Assembly: GCA_009103225.1 (NCBI GenBank)
Contig: RHPI01003389.1
Span: 605,170 to 669,169, forward strand
Reading direction: 5' to 3'
Length of the DNA: 64,000 nt
From: Chlorokybus atmophyticus
Taxonomy: Eukaryota > Streptophyta > Chlorokybophyceae > Chlorokybales > Chlorokybaceae
The notes beneath the pieces were generated by a model, which had not been told where the DNA came from, made no database searches, and saw only the letters and a list, made by a program, of their open reading frames with translations. The position numbers and the translations under genes were made by a program. The number at the start of each line of letters is the position of its first letter. Position 1 is the stretch's first letter. Below are positions 11,400 through 22,014 of the stretch, one piece after another.

Positions 11400-12420
11400 C
11401 TAGGGTTCCTCAAAACCGAACCATGCCTGGTACGATCGGCCGCGCCAAGGAGGCCGTGCCGGAGCCCTGGTCCGAGAGTGTTCGCGCCAAGCATGGCGGA
11501 TGTACGCCCGCACCATGGTGTATTCCTGGTGCGGCCGGTCACACTAGGTTACAGGCCTGGTGCGACTGGGCGCCAACGGCCTATAAGCCGTGCAATTACG
11601 GCGCACAATCAATCAAAATAAAAATGATGTATGCCTGTTTGCTGCAGTACATATCGTACCTTTATAAGGTACAAGCTGCGCATGGTGTACGCTTAGTTCA
11701 CGTACACCGGCGGTCGCAACTGGTTAAGGGTGTGGTTAATATATATACTCAGTTATTCAATTAACTGGTTACCAACGGGTCGCACCTTGCTACGCGGCCA
11801 AAGGTGCGACCGGATGGTAGCTACTGGTCGCTCCTTTTGCTGCGCAGGAGGTGCGACCGGTCGCACCTTTTGCTTGCTGTGCAGCAAAATATCGTATCAG
11901 TCGACTTTGCCGCAAAAGTAATCGATATGATTGTTTCATTCATGTGTATTTGAATCGTATTGTTTCAACGGAAGTTGTATTGCTGCGAGAATGGCACATG
12001 TTTACTGATTACTAGCCGCGGATACACTTAGCATGTAGGCGCGTGGCGTGGTTGGAAGAACGGTACAGTTACATTCTTAACACGGGTTCGAAACTCACTG
12101 TAGCATACACACAAGTGGTGCATCAACCAAATCAAGATTTGAACTTGATTGAGCTAATCACACAATTAGACATTTTCTTGGTCACATGCCAACCGGTGGT
12201 TCGGTTCGGTGGTGCTTACCTTGATACTTCGTACCTCGTACACTATATTGTCTAGATGCCGCATACCCTGGTGCGGAGATATGTGCACCAGCGGTGACAT
12301 TCGAGGAAATCGGGATCATGGTTGGATTTTGCGTTTAAGTGCTGGGTTTCGACCCTGATTTGCGGCTTCTACCGCCCGCTATTGCCCTCTGGTGCGGACG
12401 TCCGCACCATACATGGTTGT
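11400..12420. repeat. palindrome-rich block, CTGGT/ACCAG and GGTGCGACC motifs
   Basis: Dense short inverted repeats such as GCACCATGGTGT, CCTGGTGCGGCCGG, GGTGCGACCGGTCGCACC (about 11850-11868) and repeated GGTGCGACCGG. No coding potential. The motif style recurs at 27.9-28.5 and 33.2-33.5 kb. Confidence 0.6.
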
Positions 12421-13365
12421 ATACAGTTTTTCGCGGTGAATTGTGCAAGCGTTTGCGTCCGACTCTCACTACTGCTATTGCATGCTCTGCATACATTTTT
12501 AGCAGTCCACGGTGACCGTGTCGTCAACCGGAGTGATTGGTTGTGTCACACCTTGAGAGTAGTCTGCGGCATGGTGCACAGTTCAAGTCAGTGGTATGCT
12601 TTCTTGACCCATTTGCATATCATGTGTTGGCATTTATAAATATTTTTACCCCTTTTTGGTAAATGTGATATCATTTGGCTCATCGCGTCGGATAAGCTTT
12701 CCTAACTTGCGCTCTGTTAGGAAAGCCTTCCTAACATGCGCATGTGGACAAAGCTCGTGTGACGCGCAGTGTGTTGAGAAAGCTTTCCTCATAATCGACC
12801 AATGTTCGCGTCGCAAATTTTACACGGTGACTGACTAAGGACTGAGGGACTGACTGGTGCCTGAGCCTGCCTGAGCCTGCCTGTTGCTGCCTGAAATATT
12901 ACTTTTGGACTGTTGGGTTTGCCGTTGGCTTAAGTGGACTGACGCAGACGGCCGTGGGCCGAAAGTGCTTGTCAGTGGCACTAACCGGCCGAGAGTTGTC
13001 AACCAGTTACCCTTTGGTCGATGTGCACAGACGGCCGTTAACCGGTAGTTACGGACAGCTGACAGCCATAGCCGGCAGTTTCTTTGCCGTTACACTGCTG
13101 TTAATATGTGACCCTTGCCATTTGACAAAAGTTGGCAATTCTTGCCGTAAGCCAACACTAACATGCCATGCAGCTTGTACAAACCTTGGACTGATTGTTT
13201 GGTCTTGCACCTAAAAGCCCACAATATATACAATGTACGGGCAGTGGTGAGAGTATGTCCACTCACAAATGAGCAGCCGACTTGCGCATGAAACTATCCT
13301 ATAACATTGAGTCTAGCTGTCGGACTCATGCGCAGCTTGTCAACCCGTGGTGCCTGCCTAAGAAC
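12421..13365. other. no gene recognised
   Basis: Unique-looking sequence with GCCTGAGCCTGCCTG short repeats (12855-12890) and several CCGGTTA/TAACCGG motifs (12980-13050). No exon with conserved motifs was found. Confidence 0.3.
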
Positions 13366-13371
13366 TCCTCC

Positions 13372-14227
13372 TCAAACCCCCTCCTCCTGTTCCTCCTCCG
13401 ACGAGTCTTCTGCTTCAACGCCGGAGTCATCTTCATCCGCTGCCTCGCTCGCTGACAGTACAGCGGCTACTTCGTCCTTCAGCTTGAATGTCAGCGCCTC
13501 GCCGTGCACGCGCATGCGCTTGATGGTCGCTTTGAGAGTGACCACCTGCATTTGGTAATGCTGTAAGAGTGGCGTGCTGCCAGAGGACTAGCCCATCAGC
13601 ATACACACGCTTACCTCGTCTTCCGCTTTGTTGCACTCCGCCAGGCAGACAGTCAGCCTGCCGCGCTGCTCTTGGTTCACTCTGACCAACATGGCAATCT
13701 GCAAGCATACTGCTTAATTACCGCTGGAAACATTAAACTAGGTCATAGATTACCCGTTCGTTTGACTCCGCAGCTTCTCTTTTGCGACTTGTGAGCTCCC
13801 GCAAGTAGAAATAGGCTGTGCATTTGCGAGATTGGTCATGCTGTTCATGTGCATGACACTGGAGGTTGTGCATGAGGGTGTGCATGTCGTATTGACAATG
13901 TATGTCAAGTGCAAGATACTTGAGGCTGTGCATGTGCAAGATAAAAGAACCCTAGCATGTGGCATTGACAGTGCATCGTAACCCACCTTGGTTATGCCAG
14001 TCTTGTTTGGTCCCTTCAATCATGTCGCCGTGGTCGCAGCTGCTGGTGGGTCGGATTTTCTTAGAGGCAGTATTGTGGTGTGCCTTTGCCCACTCGGAGG
14101 GGGAGCCCTGTAAGATATCGCCCGAGTCACTGTTGTCATTGGATGTGCCCTTGGTAGTCTTGGTGGGGTTTGACACCGAGGACACCCCTCCGGCACCCTG
14201 CCCGCCCTGTGCGAACATGGAATTCAT
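13372..14227 (-). CDS. small acidic coiled-coil protein of the mobile cluster
   Basis: Not a recognised family. Likely exons on the minus strand: 13987-14227 (ATG MNSMFAQGG, Gly then Ser/Thr-rich, ending KQDWHNQ), 13754-13795, 13615-13698 and 13372-13560 (stop TGA). The last three join in phase 0 and have GT-AG borders. The first ends in phase 1, so at least one more small exon must lie between 13800 and 13986. The C-terminal half is heptad-like (QMQVVTLKATIKRMRVHGEA) and ends in an acidic Ser/Glu tail. The start faces the transposase gene across a palindrome-rich gap of about 500 bp, which suggests divergent expression and membership of the same element. A DNA-binding or dimerising accessory role is only a guess. 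Confidence 0.55.
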
Positions 14228-14386
14228 CCCGGACCTCGACCACAATGCCCACTACGCCCCTGGCAGCGCCGCCAACGATCTTCCAAACGCCACATACCCT
14301 CGGCATCACGCCCCTGTAAGGGCATAGCTTGGCGGAGCTATCAATGGTGTTTTCATGCGCAGGGGGACTGACATTGCCAGAGTTGT

Positions 14387-14600
14387 CAATGGTACGAACT
14401 GCCATTGCCATTGTACAAAGGTACCATTTCAATGGTACCTTTGTACAATGCCTATACCTTTTGGCAAAGGCATCTTCGTACCATTGAAACGGTTCAATCA
14501 GAATATATATGTATATAAAAATATCCAGAGACTCACCCTGGACGTGCAATGGCTCGATCGTACCATTATAATGGTACGACGGAGCCAGTGACTGGCGGCC
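14387..14600. promoter_or_regulatory. GTACCAT palindrome cluster between divergent genes
   Basis: Contains a perfect 20-bp inverted repeat with a 2-base loop (14409-14450, arm CATTGTACAAAGGTACCATT) and a second one of 17-bp arms with two mismatches (14551-14586, arm GGCTCGATCGTACCATT). Single GTACCATT copies lie between them. It lies between the start at 14227 (minus) and the start at 14737 (plus). The same motif recurs at 19963-19980 and 24415-24590, also beside gene starts. It could be a transposase-binding site, a promoter or both. Confidence 0.6.
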
Positions 14601-14736
14601 AAGTTTCCCGCCTCTGGCATGCAAGGGTAGCGGTAGCGGTGGCGGTGGCGGCGGCGGCGGCGGCGGCGGGTGTGCGTGTTGCTGGATATGATGCAGGTTA
14701 CATTGGCGACACCTGTGTCGACGTTAGTAGTGAGAT

Positions 14737-17700
14737 ATGGGAGTCCTTTGTCCGTATTGCCACATGCGCTTCGCCACACGCAGCTCGGTCTACATGCACA
14801 TTATTAGCAGCAGGGTGTGCAAGCAGATCAAGCTGTATGTCGGCCAGCGTCCATTACAGTACGATGCGGGTCATGTTGAACCGGGGAGTTCGATCCAGGA
14901 TGCTCACATGCTTGATGCTGAAGGATTCCTCCAGGAGACACACGCACAGCAGCAACAGGAGGAGGAGGAAGTGAACGAGGGCTTTCGATGTGTGCGTGTG
15001 CCTGAGAAACCTGTGGCACGCCAACATGGAAGTGGAGGCGTCCCTTCGCACGCGTCGGAATCCAGGTGGTATGGCTCGGAGCATGCTCTTGCAGTGGCAT
15101 TCGTGCAGTGCAACAACGGCCAAGGCCTGTCGGCCTCCGACATGGGGCGGATCATCAAGTGCATCCGAAATGCACACTTCCTGACGGAAGAGCTCCAGTG
15201 GGAGACCGGTGTGCATGCGGCCAGCTACCTCCGGACCACGATTGCTTTCTCTCAGTCTGAGGTGTGTTCACGGTGTGCGGTGCATGTGCTTCAACCATCA
15301 GAGCCATGTCACATATGCACATGCGAGTGTGCTGCCGTATCAGAACTACGTGACGGCTGACCTGCGCAAGCCTGGAGACCCTGAGGATCAGGACATCTGC
15401 GTCACATATATGCCGGCCAAGGTCTGTGAAATGCAGTACCTAATGCAGTATCGATGCAGTATCTATTCTGAGGCCAGCATAGTAAGTAATGCTCTTGGTC
15501 GGAGCAGGTATGGCTCGCGCGGTTGTATGGCAATCCACATGCCGCCAATGGCTTCAATCTCCAGTACACTAGTGACGAGCACAGCTTTGGCCATCCTTCC
15601 ACGGGCGATTGGTGGAAGGATGTGGAGGTGGATTTGAGGAGAGAGGTGGGGGAAGCGTCCTACTTGGCGCCTGCCATTCTGTACAGTGACAAGACCACGC
15701 TGGACAGCGCGGGCAAGCGCTCTGGCTACCCTCTGATGGCATCGCTTGCCAACTACAGTTGGGACATGTATGCTAGCAACATGGGGGTTGTTATGATAGC
15801 GCTTCTGCCGGTGGTTCACGCAGTGGCCGGGCATCCCACCTGGGCGCAGGGCAAGGAATCGTTCTCCATTCGGAAACGTGAGATTTTTCATGACGCTTTG
15901 AATGTAGTGTTAGGGGATGTGAAGCGGGCGAGTTGGGAAGGTCTGCAGCTCATCGACCCGAATGGCATCGAGCGTCGTGTGTTTCCCGCGCTTGCCAACT
16001 ACATCAGCGATTTGCAGGTAGTGGGCATGAATGGTTGTAACCGGATGCAGCCTGCCAGCAAACAGTGCATGGAGGATGTTGTCAGTAGAACATCTGAGTT
16101 TGTCGTGTTGTAGGAGACTGCCACACTCGCACGCACTGTGTCGGGCAACCAAACACGACATCCTTGCGATGTTTGTCTCGTCACCAAATCAGATCTGTTG
16201 GAGATGGATGAGGACCGGGAATTGAGAACCGAGGCCTTCTACACACCAGCAATACGTCAGCTGCGGGCGGACCTGCATAGCGGTGTTAGGAATGCACGCC
16301 AGACAGCCAAGGCTTTCAAAGAGCAGCACTCCATGCATGTCGAGGAGGTAATGGTCAAATTACCGGCATTCGTGAGGATGAATGGCTTTCCGTGAAACCA
16401 GGCAATGTGGTTTGGCAACAGAATGCACTGTGGGGTTGGCGACAGTCGCGGGTGCCGGGAGCTGACTGCTACTCTCGTCTTGCCCCTGACGCAATGCATG
16501 TGCTGGGAGGCATCATTGACCACCTGCTTGCTGCTGTGTACGACGCCGCGAAGGAACGAATGCGTCCATCCACGAGACAGATTCTGCAGGCCAGGCACGT
16601 CTTTGGTGTTGCTTTTGTGTTGAACACAAAAGCCAACAACACGTGCTCACGAGCAGATGTGCACAGGCTGAATGCATGCAAGGCGACTCTGCGGGTTTCG
16701 CACTTCAAGGCACCCACAAGCACAGTAGATTTCTTCCTGTCCGACCACTCCTTTCAGGTGGTGGAGAAAGTGGCGGTGCTGCAGCTGCTGCCGGTCCTCG
16801 CAGACGGTTTGCTGCTCGACAGTGAGGGCAACGATTTCTTCACCATTGCTGCCGCATCGCTTGCCCAGTGGAACAAGAAGTTGCTGAAGGCGCATGAACA
16901 CACAAGAGAGACCCTGACCACAGCCGACAACGAGCTGGCTGCCTTCAAAGCTGCAGTGTTGCATCCGCTACTGTCGTCATATTCTGCACAGAAGTCAGGT
17001 TGGAAGATCGAGAAGATGCATCAGCTCACTCATTTTGGGCCGGCAATTGTCAGCAGTGGACACCCAGATTGGTTCAGCGCCAACCGCATGGAGCAGACGC
17101 ACGCCCAAAATATCAAACGGTGGGCGCGTGGTGGCAACAACCGGGACTACCAGGCACGTATCCTGAAGGCATGGAGCTGTGCGGAATATGTGAGAAAGGA
17201 TGGCATGGTCGTGGCTCCCGAGATGCGCTCGGTCATGGCGCAGGCGCGGCAGCAGTGCTGTAATGTCATGGAGAAGACGGACAAGTTGCTACGGATGGAT
17301 GTGCTGACAAGGAGGGAGTCCAGCCCGTACTGGAGCGGATCTGCGCGTAGCCGCCAGGTCGCCTTGAAGACTCCATTTGCCGACAAGCTGCCTGCCACCC
17401 TGGACAGCTGGTTGAGGAGGGAACAACAGGAGTTGGCCGACGGGTGGCGTGCTGTTCGCGTGGTGAACGGAGGCGCAGCGGTGTACATGACATCAGGAGT
17501 CAGCATGGCGCGCGCAACTGGGATGTTCCATGGGCGGCCTTGGTTCTCTACACTTGAGTTGGAAGGTGATGAGGACGGTGTGAACGTGACTTGGTGGGCT
17601 CAGGCACTCCTTTTTGTGCGCGTGGTGGTGTGGGGTGGTAGCGGCGAGCGTGTGTGGAAGGAGGTCGTGTTTGTCCGCTGGTACACGAAGCTGGATGTGA

Positions 17701-17879
17701 CGAGCGACACAAAGTGCATCGCTCTGGAATGGGAAAAGCGTCGAGGCGGTCCACATCTCGATGTCGTGACTCTGGAGCAAGTAAAAGGCATTGTCCAGCT
17801 GCTCCCCATGTTTGACAAGGACAGCGCCCGTGTACAAGAGGGCAAGTATTGGGTGAACGTTCACTGCACTTCCACGTGA
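14737..17879 (+). CDS. Plavaka-type (CACTA-related) DNA transposase
   Basis: Proposed exons 14737-15272, 15328-15421, 15508-16017, 16114-16347 and 16422-17879. They sum to 2832 nt (943 aa), in phase with GT-AG borders. The N-terminus has a C2H2-like finger (CPYCHMRFATRSSVYMHI) and a Gln/Glu run. Landmarks shared with Plavaka transposases: STGDWWKDVEVDLR, then AILYSDKTTLDSAG (the catalytic-Asp SDKT motif), IFHDALNVVL, YISDLQ, the CDVC knuckle, and LAPDAMHVLGGIIDHLL. Near the end come HQLTHFGP and an ANRMEQTHAQNIKRWA block in place of the usual TES-H-VK motif. These enzymes cut and paste the element in the nucleus. If the 74-nt intron at 16348-16421 is rejected, the frame breaks at 16393. Introns of 55-96 nt are short. 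The last exon is long and unbroken, so the gene may be intact. Confidence 0.85.
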
Positions 17880-18095
17880 CACATGTACTTGTCTCACTAC
17901 TCTCAGTTTGGAGCATATCAGTCAGTTAGGCATTGCTGATCGTATGCTAAGACTTTTGCATGTGGACGTGTACAATACCGGGCAGCTGTCACTGCACAAC
18001 TGTCACCACAATCGAATGATCCATGCCGCATGTTGCGGCAACATTCAACAATCAGTCCGCCGTGTGGCATTAAGCATCAATACAGTGCACCACAC
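17880..18095. other. short gap between convergent transposase and methyltransferase genes
   Basis: About 215 bp between the stop at 17879 and the minus-strand stop at 18096. Both genes end here. No palindromes of the promoter type were seen, which fits their being confined to gene starts. Confidence 0.5.
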
Positions 18096-19824
18096 TCAAG
18101 CCTCATAGTTCCATGACACAGGAGGGTAGTCACAGCGCATATCCATTGTTTCAAGCATGAGACGCCCTATGCACTCCGCCATTGCGGGAGGAACTGCATT
18201 CGCTATGGAAACGGCCGAGGTCATCCATGGCACTCCCAGCGCTGTTTGCCACGCAGCAATGCCGCCCCTGGTGCTTGGAAGGCCATAGACCGGGTACATC
18301 TGCTGTGGCGCGTTTGATGTCACGATTGTCTTCTTCGCGCTAGCGGACAGGTGCGGCGATAGCAGTCCAACTGCCTTGCCCGCGTGCGAGCAGCATGCTG
18401 GTGGGGTAGCTACCACTGGCTGTGTCTCAAACAGACGGTGTCGGAGAGTTGATAGGCCAAACATCGTGCCACAAAGGGACAGAATGGGTCGGAATGAGGA
18501 AGCTGCTCCTGGCACATTCTCAATCACAAACTTGACCTGGCTTGCAAGCAGCAGACGTCGGACGAGCGGTATCATATCCTGGTGTCTCCAGGATGTGCCA
18601 TGTGCCGCCCGTTGAGGTGCCGGGATAGCACCTGAATAGGCCTGGCATGGTGGACTGGCCCAGATGAGCTCGTACTCGCTCAGCTCTCCTGCACTCAGGG
18701 TGCATACATCGCGGTGTATGAAGGGCAGCGGGTACTCAGAGGAGGGACTTATGTCCATCCCGGTCACGTCAAAGCCTGCGTGGTATAGACCGACACTGGC
18801 ACCGCCACCGCCGCAGAATAGGTCGAGTGCCCTTGGTCTGCGTGTGCGTCCCAGCTTGTTGTCAAATGGCGTGTATGTGGTCAAGGCTGGCCGTGGTGCT
18901 GGCCAGGGACTAACAATGATGCCGTCCGGGCTTACTTTGCGACTGACGTTCTCCCCTCCGGCGCGCAGAACATGGCGTGCCCCGTCAACTGATGTGTACG
19001 CGAATACGTTGTGCCCTTTGAAGTTGATGGTTTGTGGTCGATCACCGTCATCGAATACTATACGGTGCTGCCCTGCAAAGACATTTTCCATTGCACCATG
19101 CATATATGATGCGTCCTCAATCTCGCACGCCACGAAGCGATGCTGACCTGACGCTTGCTTGAATGATTCCACAACGCCCGCATACCATTCCCCATCCAGC
19201 GGCCAATGCACCATGACACTCACACCGATCAGCTGCTCGCATCCCAACTTAACTGCGTTCCGCAGCCGATGCAGTGCGCTGTCCAACGGTCGATGGTCTG
19301 CCTCCTCTACAGTGGCCAGGGGATGGAACTGCCCACGCCCACACCGTGCAAGACTGCTCTGAATGTGACAACAGCTTCAACATGCATGAAATAAGCATAC
19401 GCCCAACATAACATGCAGTGATACGTCGCGGTCCACTCTCGTGGATTACCTCCACAGCATCCACCACCTGTCCACTAACCACATGTCCCGGTGTTGTCCA
19501 TGTGAAGAAGCGCATGGGTTCCCCTCGCCACTCGAAGCATGAGCGCGAGCACGATTCGCACACGCACTGCACGCAATGGAAAAACTCGGGTTCCTTGCAC
19601 AGCACTTGGCCGAGGCGGCAGCCAAACACGTCGACATTGTGTGTGGTGTGATGCCAGCAAGCAGCACTAAAACCGTGGCACACTGTCTGCACTCGCTGGC
19701 ATTCGGTCAAGTGTGCTCGCATTTGCTGCCTACGGCCATTGGCACATACGTACGCATTGCATTGTGGGCACACCAAGCATGGTCTCCTAGGTGAGGGTGA
19801 TTCAACTGCTGCCGCCGACATCAT
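18096..19824 (-). CDS. phage-type C5 cytosine DNA methyltransferase with Tudor-like and zinc N-terminus
   Basis: Proposed exons 19450-19824 and 18096-19304 (527 aa). The first exon has paired Cys motifs (CLVCPQCNAYV, CVQCVCESC). The second starts with a Tudor-like fold (VHWPLDGEWYAGVVESF, IVFDDGD) and then a complete C5-methyltransferase: motif I LDLFCGGGGASVGLYHAGF, motif IV with the catalytic Cys (ASPPCQAYS), motif VI VIENVPGA, the HRLFE motif, and a C-terminal motif X (SIANAVPPAMAECIG). The spacing and wording (CGGGGASVG, SPPCQAYS, LCGTMFGL, HRLFE) are those of bacteriophage and bacterial enzymes, not of plant MET1, CMT, DRM or DNMT2. It would transfer a methyl group from SAM to cytosine in DNA. 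It converges on the transposase gene, and its start faces the palindrome at 19963. The acceptor of exon 2 (GAG) is weak, so that join is tentative. Confidence 0.85.
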
Positions 19825-19949
19825 GCAAAATAGGAATCGGCACGGCTGCCCACAAACTGAGCGAGACTTTAGGGTATGGGCATCAATTTAGGGTTGCCAG
19901 CTTACGAACCCTAAATGGGTCAAACTTCAAGTGAAGCACGACTGTACCT

Positions 19950-20060
19950 TATACGCTATTGCAGTACCATGCATGGTACTACATCAACATGAATAGTACT
20001 CTATCTGTTAATGGTACTACAGTACAAGGATACTCGCATACTACCACGATTGTAGAGTAA
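19950..20060. promoter_or_regulatory. GTACCAT palindromes upstream of the methyltransferase gene
   Basis: AGTACCATGCATGGTACT (19963-19980) is a perfect palindrome. It is followed by several GTACT and TGGTACTAC half sites up to 20060. It lies about 140 bp upstream of the methyltransferase start (19824, minus strand). Confidence 0.5.
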
Positions 20061-20307
20061 TACTGTGCTGTCATGCCATGGAACCCAGAGCGCTGTCCGA
20101 GTTTGTTGCTGTCAACCACGCTCTAAACCAGCGAGGTATGCAAGCCATGCACTGACTCATGCGCCGGGCAGTCATCATACACATGTACAGCCAATGCTTC
20201 TAACAACAGCAGATCTCTGGTGCACCATGCACCATGCTGCAACTATACATGTACCTACATGGTTCACAGGAAGCCAACACAAAACTACAATACATGCACA
20301 ATTGGCA

Positions 20308-21318
20308 TCAAGGCGGGGGCCAAATCACCGCCGACACGTTGGCGTCTTGCATCAGGCGTGGCGACCAAAACGGTTGAGGTTGCTTGCAGAATGGACACGC
20401 TTGTAGATTCCTTGATTTATTTGCCACAGTCTTCTGATATGCTGTGATGCAGACATGGCACATCTCTTTCTTGCAACAGGGCGTCTCCCCATCCGCTGGG
20501 GGGGGTGGCTCTTCAATGCGACAGATCAGCACACATGGTGCACGCGGGTGTGCAAGCTGCCTCTGCCACCAAACTCTGTTATCGCGTCGCAGGCGTAGCG
20601 ACTCCCATCTGAATGGCGCAGCATAACGCTCCACTGCCTGCTCGATCACCTGACGCCCATCTGCCGCCATACACCACCTGCTGGTCTTGGTGGTCTCGTC
20701 CAGCATGCGTTCATCCAGGCCCTCGACATGGCTGTCGTCACTCGTGTACTCCCCCGCATCGTCATTTTCTTCGAGCTTCCACAGAATCAGCTCGACGTGC
20801 CGTATGACATACAGCCACTGCCAGCCAAAGCATGCCAAGTACAGCTCGAATGGTTTTACTTGCCACCCAGTATGTTTGCTCAGGTAGTGGCACACATCTC
20901 GACCCGCATTAGTCGACATCGACAGGTACATCTGCTGCAGCAGGTCGAAGTTCTGCTCCGCAGATAGCTCTTGCACATTGCCGGGGTGCTGCGGCAGCAA
21001 CAACACCATCATATCGAGGACGGCGAGGGGCAACAACGTACTACGGATGGCCATATCGTGTATGGGTTCCAACCACGGCCAATCCCCAGAGGTCTGTTTA
21101 GACCGCATTCTCCGCGTTTGCTCCCACTTATTGCAAACTTTCGTCACCCACCTCGAGGCATGCCGCATGCGGTGATGCAGCGCGTCTTGGGCGTACTGTA
21201 GGGTGATCAACTCCTTTGCACTACGAGTCAGCCCCCCAAAGCGTCTGCGCGTCGGTGCTTTGAGCTTAGGCAGCTCGTGCCGCACCGGCTGTCTCTCTGG
21301 ACGATGCTGAGCAGCCAC
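20308..21318 (-). CDS. RING-finger protein (probable E3 ubiquitin ligase), C-terminal exon
   Basis: A 336-codon open frame without a suitable ATG near its start, so it is probably the last exon of a longer gene; a likely acceptor (TTTACAG) lies just upstream near 21326. The N-terminal 250 residues are helical and Trp-rich (HASRWVTKVCNKWEQTRR, FGWQWLYVIRHVELILWKL), of unknown family. The C-terminus has a RING-like Cys pattern: CVLICR, then PCCKKEMCHVCITAYQ and ACPFCKQPQ. RING domains recruit ubiquitin-charged E2 enzymes. It shares strand and closeness with the OTU protease gene upstream, which would give the element both ubiquitin-adding and ubiquitin-removing activities. The first Cys pair is followed by a Pro-rich insert, so zinc binding should be tested. 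Confidence 0.65.
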   Translation of the reverse strand: MAAQHRPERQPVRHELPKLKAPTRRRFGGLTRSAKELITLQYAQDALHHRMRHASRWVTKVCNKWEQTRRMRSKQTSGDWPWLEPIHDMAIRSTLLPLAVLDMMVLLLPQHPGNVQELSAEQNFDLLQQMYLSMSTNAGRDVCHYLSKHTGWQVKPFELYLACFGWQWLYVIRHVELILWKLEENDDAGEYTSDDSHVEGLDERMLDETTKTSRWCMAADGRQVIEQAVERYAAPFRWESLRLRRDNRVWWQRQLAHPRAPCVLICRIEEPPPPADGETPCCKKEMCHVCITAYQKTVANKSRNLQACPFCKQPQPFWSPRLMQDANVSAVIWPPP

Positions 21319-21414
21319 TTGACGCTGTAAACCCGCCTGTGCCTACTCAGGACACACAGTCAGCCCCAGTGAGGCTTCAAGGCGCTGCGCTTCTTCTAAT
21401 GTTGTAACGATGCC

Positions 21415-22011
21415 TCACCTTTCCTTTTTTGGTCCTGTCAGCGTCCTTTGTTCCAACAACCTTCTTCTTTTTTTTGTGTCACCCTGCACATCCTGGCAGG
21501 CGCTCTCCGTGGCACTGTCACTCAGAGGAGGTAAGGCGTTATCTTCTTGCTCCACAGCCTTGCGCTTGTTGGTTGCCTCCCGTTCCTCCACGACCTCATG
21601 TTGCTTCATGAGGTCGAGCATGAAGCCTTTGTCTTTCAGCGCAGCTTTCAGGACACCTCGATCAATCTCTTTACCAACAAGACAGGCTGGGATCAATGTG
21701 GCAAGCTTAGAGGGAGAGGGCGAGCTACAGCTGCTTCTTGATGGGGATGCCTCCTGATGGTCAGAGTGCGGTGGCAAGTGAGTCTCCGCGGCAGGAAGGG
21801 AGGGTGCTGAATTGGGATTGCGAGCATGTGGCTGTGGTTGAGGGGAGGCAGGATGTGCAGAACACTCGGCTACTTCTTGCCTAGCACACGAAGGCGAGGC
21901 CTGAGGCGTTGGCGCAGCACTCTGGGTCACAGCCGGTGGTAGCGGGGAATTGGCAACGCCACGCCGCCACTCTCCGATCAGGTGTGTTACCTCCGATGGC
22001 ACTTCATGCAT
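21415..22011 (-). CDS. Pro/Ser-rich basic protein or linker exon next to the RING exon
   Basis: Unrecognised. A 198-codon frame whose first ATG (22011) lies 3 bases after the stop of the OTU frame (TAG, 22015-22017). The N-terminal half is Pro/Ser/Ala-rich and disordered-looking. The C-terminal half is charged and helical (VVEEREATNKRKAVEQED), ending in KKRRRLLEQR, a likely nuclear localisation signal. The frame reaches its own TGA, but a good donor (GAAAG/GTGAGG) lies just before that stop. It could therefore be an upstream exon of the RING gene at 20308-21318. The phase of that join did not match the acceptor I examined, so the link is unproven. Confidence 0.45.
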   Translation of the reverse strand: MHEVPSEVTHLIGEWRRGVANSPLPPAVTQSAAPTPQASPSCARQEVAECSAHPASPQPQPHARNPNSAPSLPAAETHLPPHSDHQEASPSRSSCSSPSPSKLATLIPACLVGKEIDRGVLKAALKDKGFMLDLMKQHEVVEEREATNKRKAVEQEDNALPPLSDSATESACQDVQGDTKKRRRLLEQRTLTGPKKER

Positions 22012-22014
22012 AGG

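Noticed and set aside
12024-12105. tRNA-like sequence with A-box TGGCGTGGTTGG and B-box GGTTCGAAACTC
   Set aside because: The D-stem, T-stem and acceptor stem do not pair when folded by hand. At best it is a remnant of a tRNA-derived SINE.
15482-15507. A 26-nt intron after GTAAGT at 15482 in the transposase
   Set aside because: Too short to be spliced. The 86-nt intron 15422-15507 uses the same acceptor, keeps phase and matches the family better.
16392-16421. Frameshift in the transposase at 16393
   Set aside because: A 74-nt GT-AG intron (16348-16421) restores the frame and lines up the flanking motifs, so a mutation is not required, though it is not excluded.
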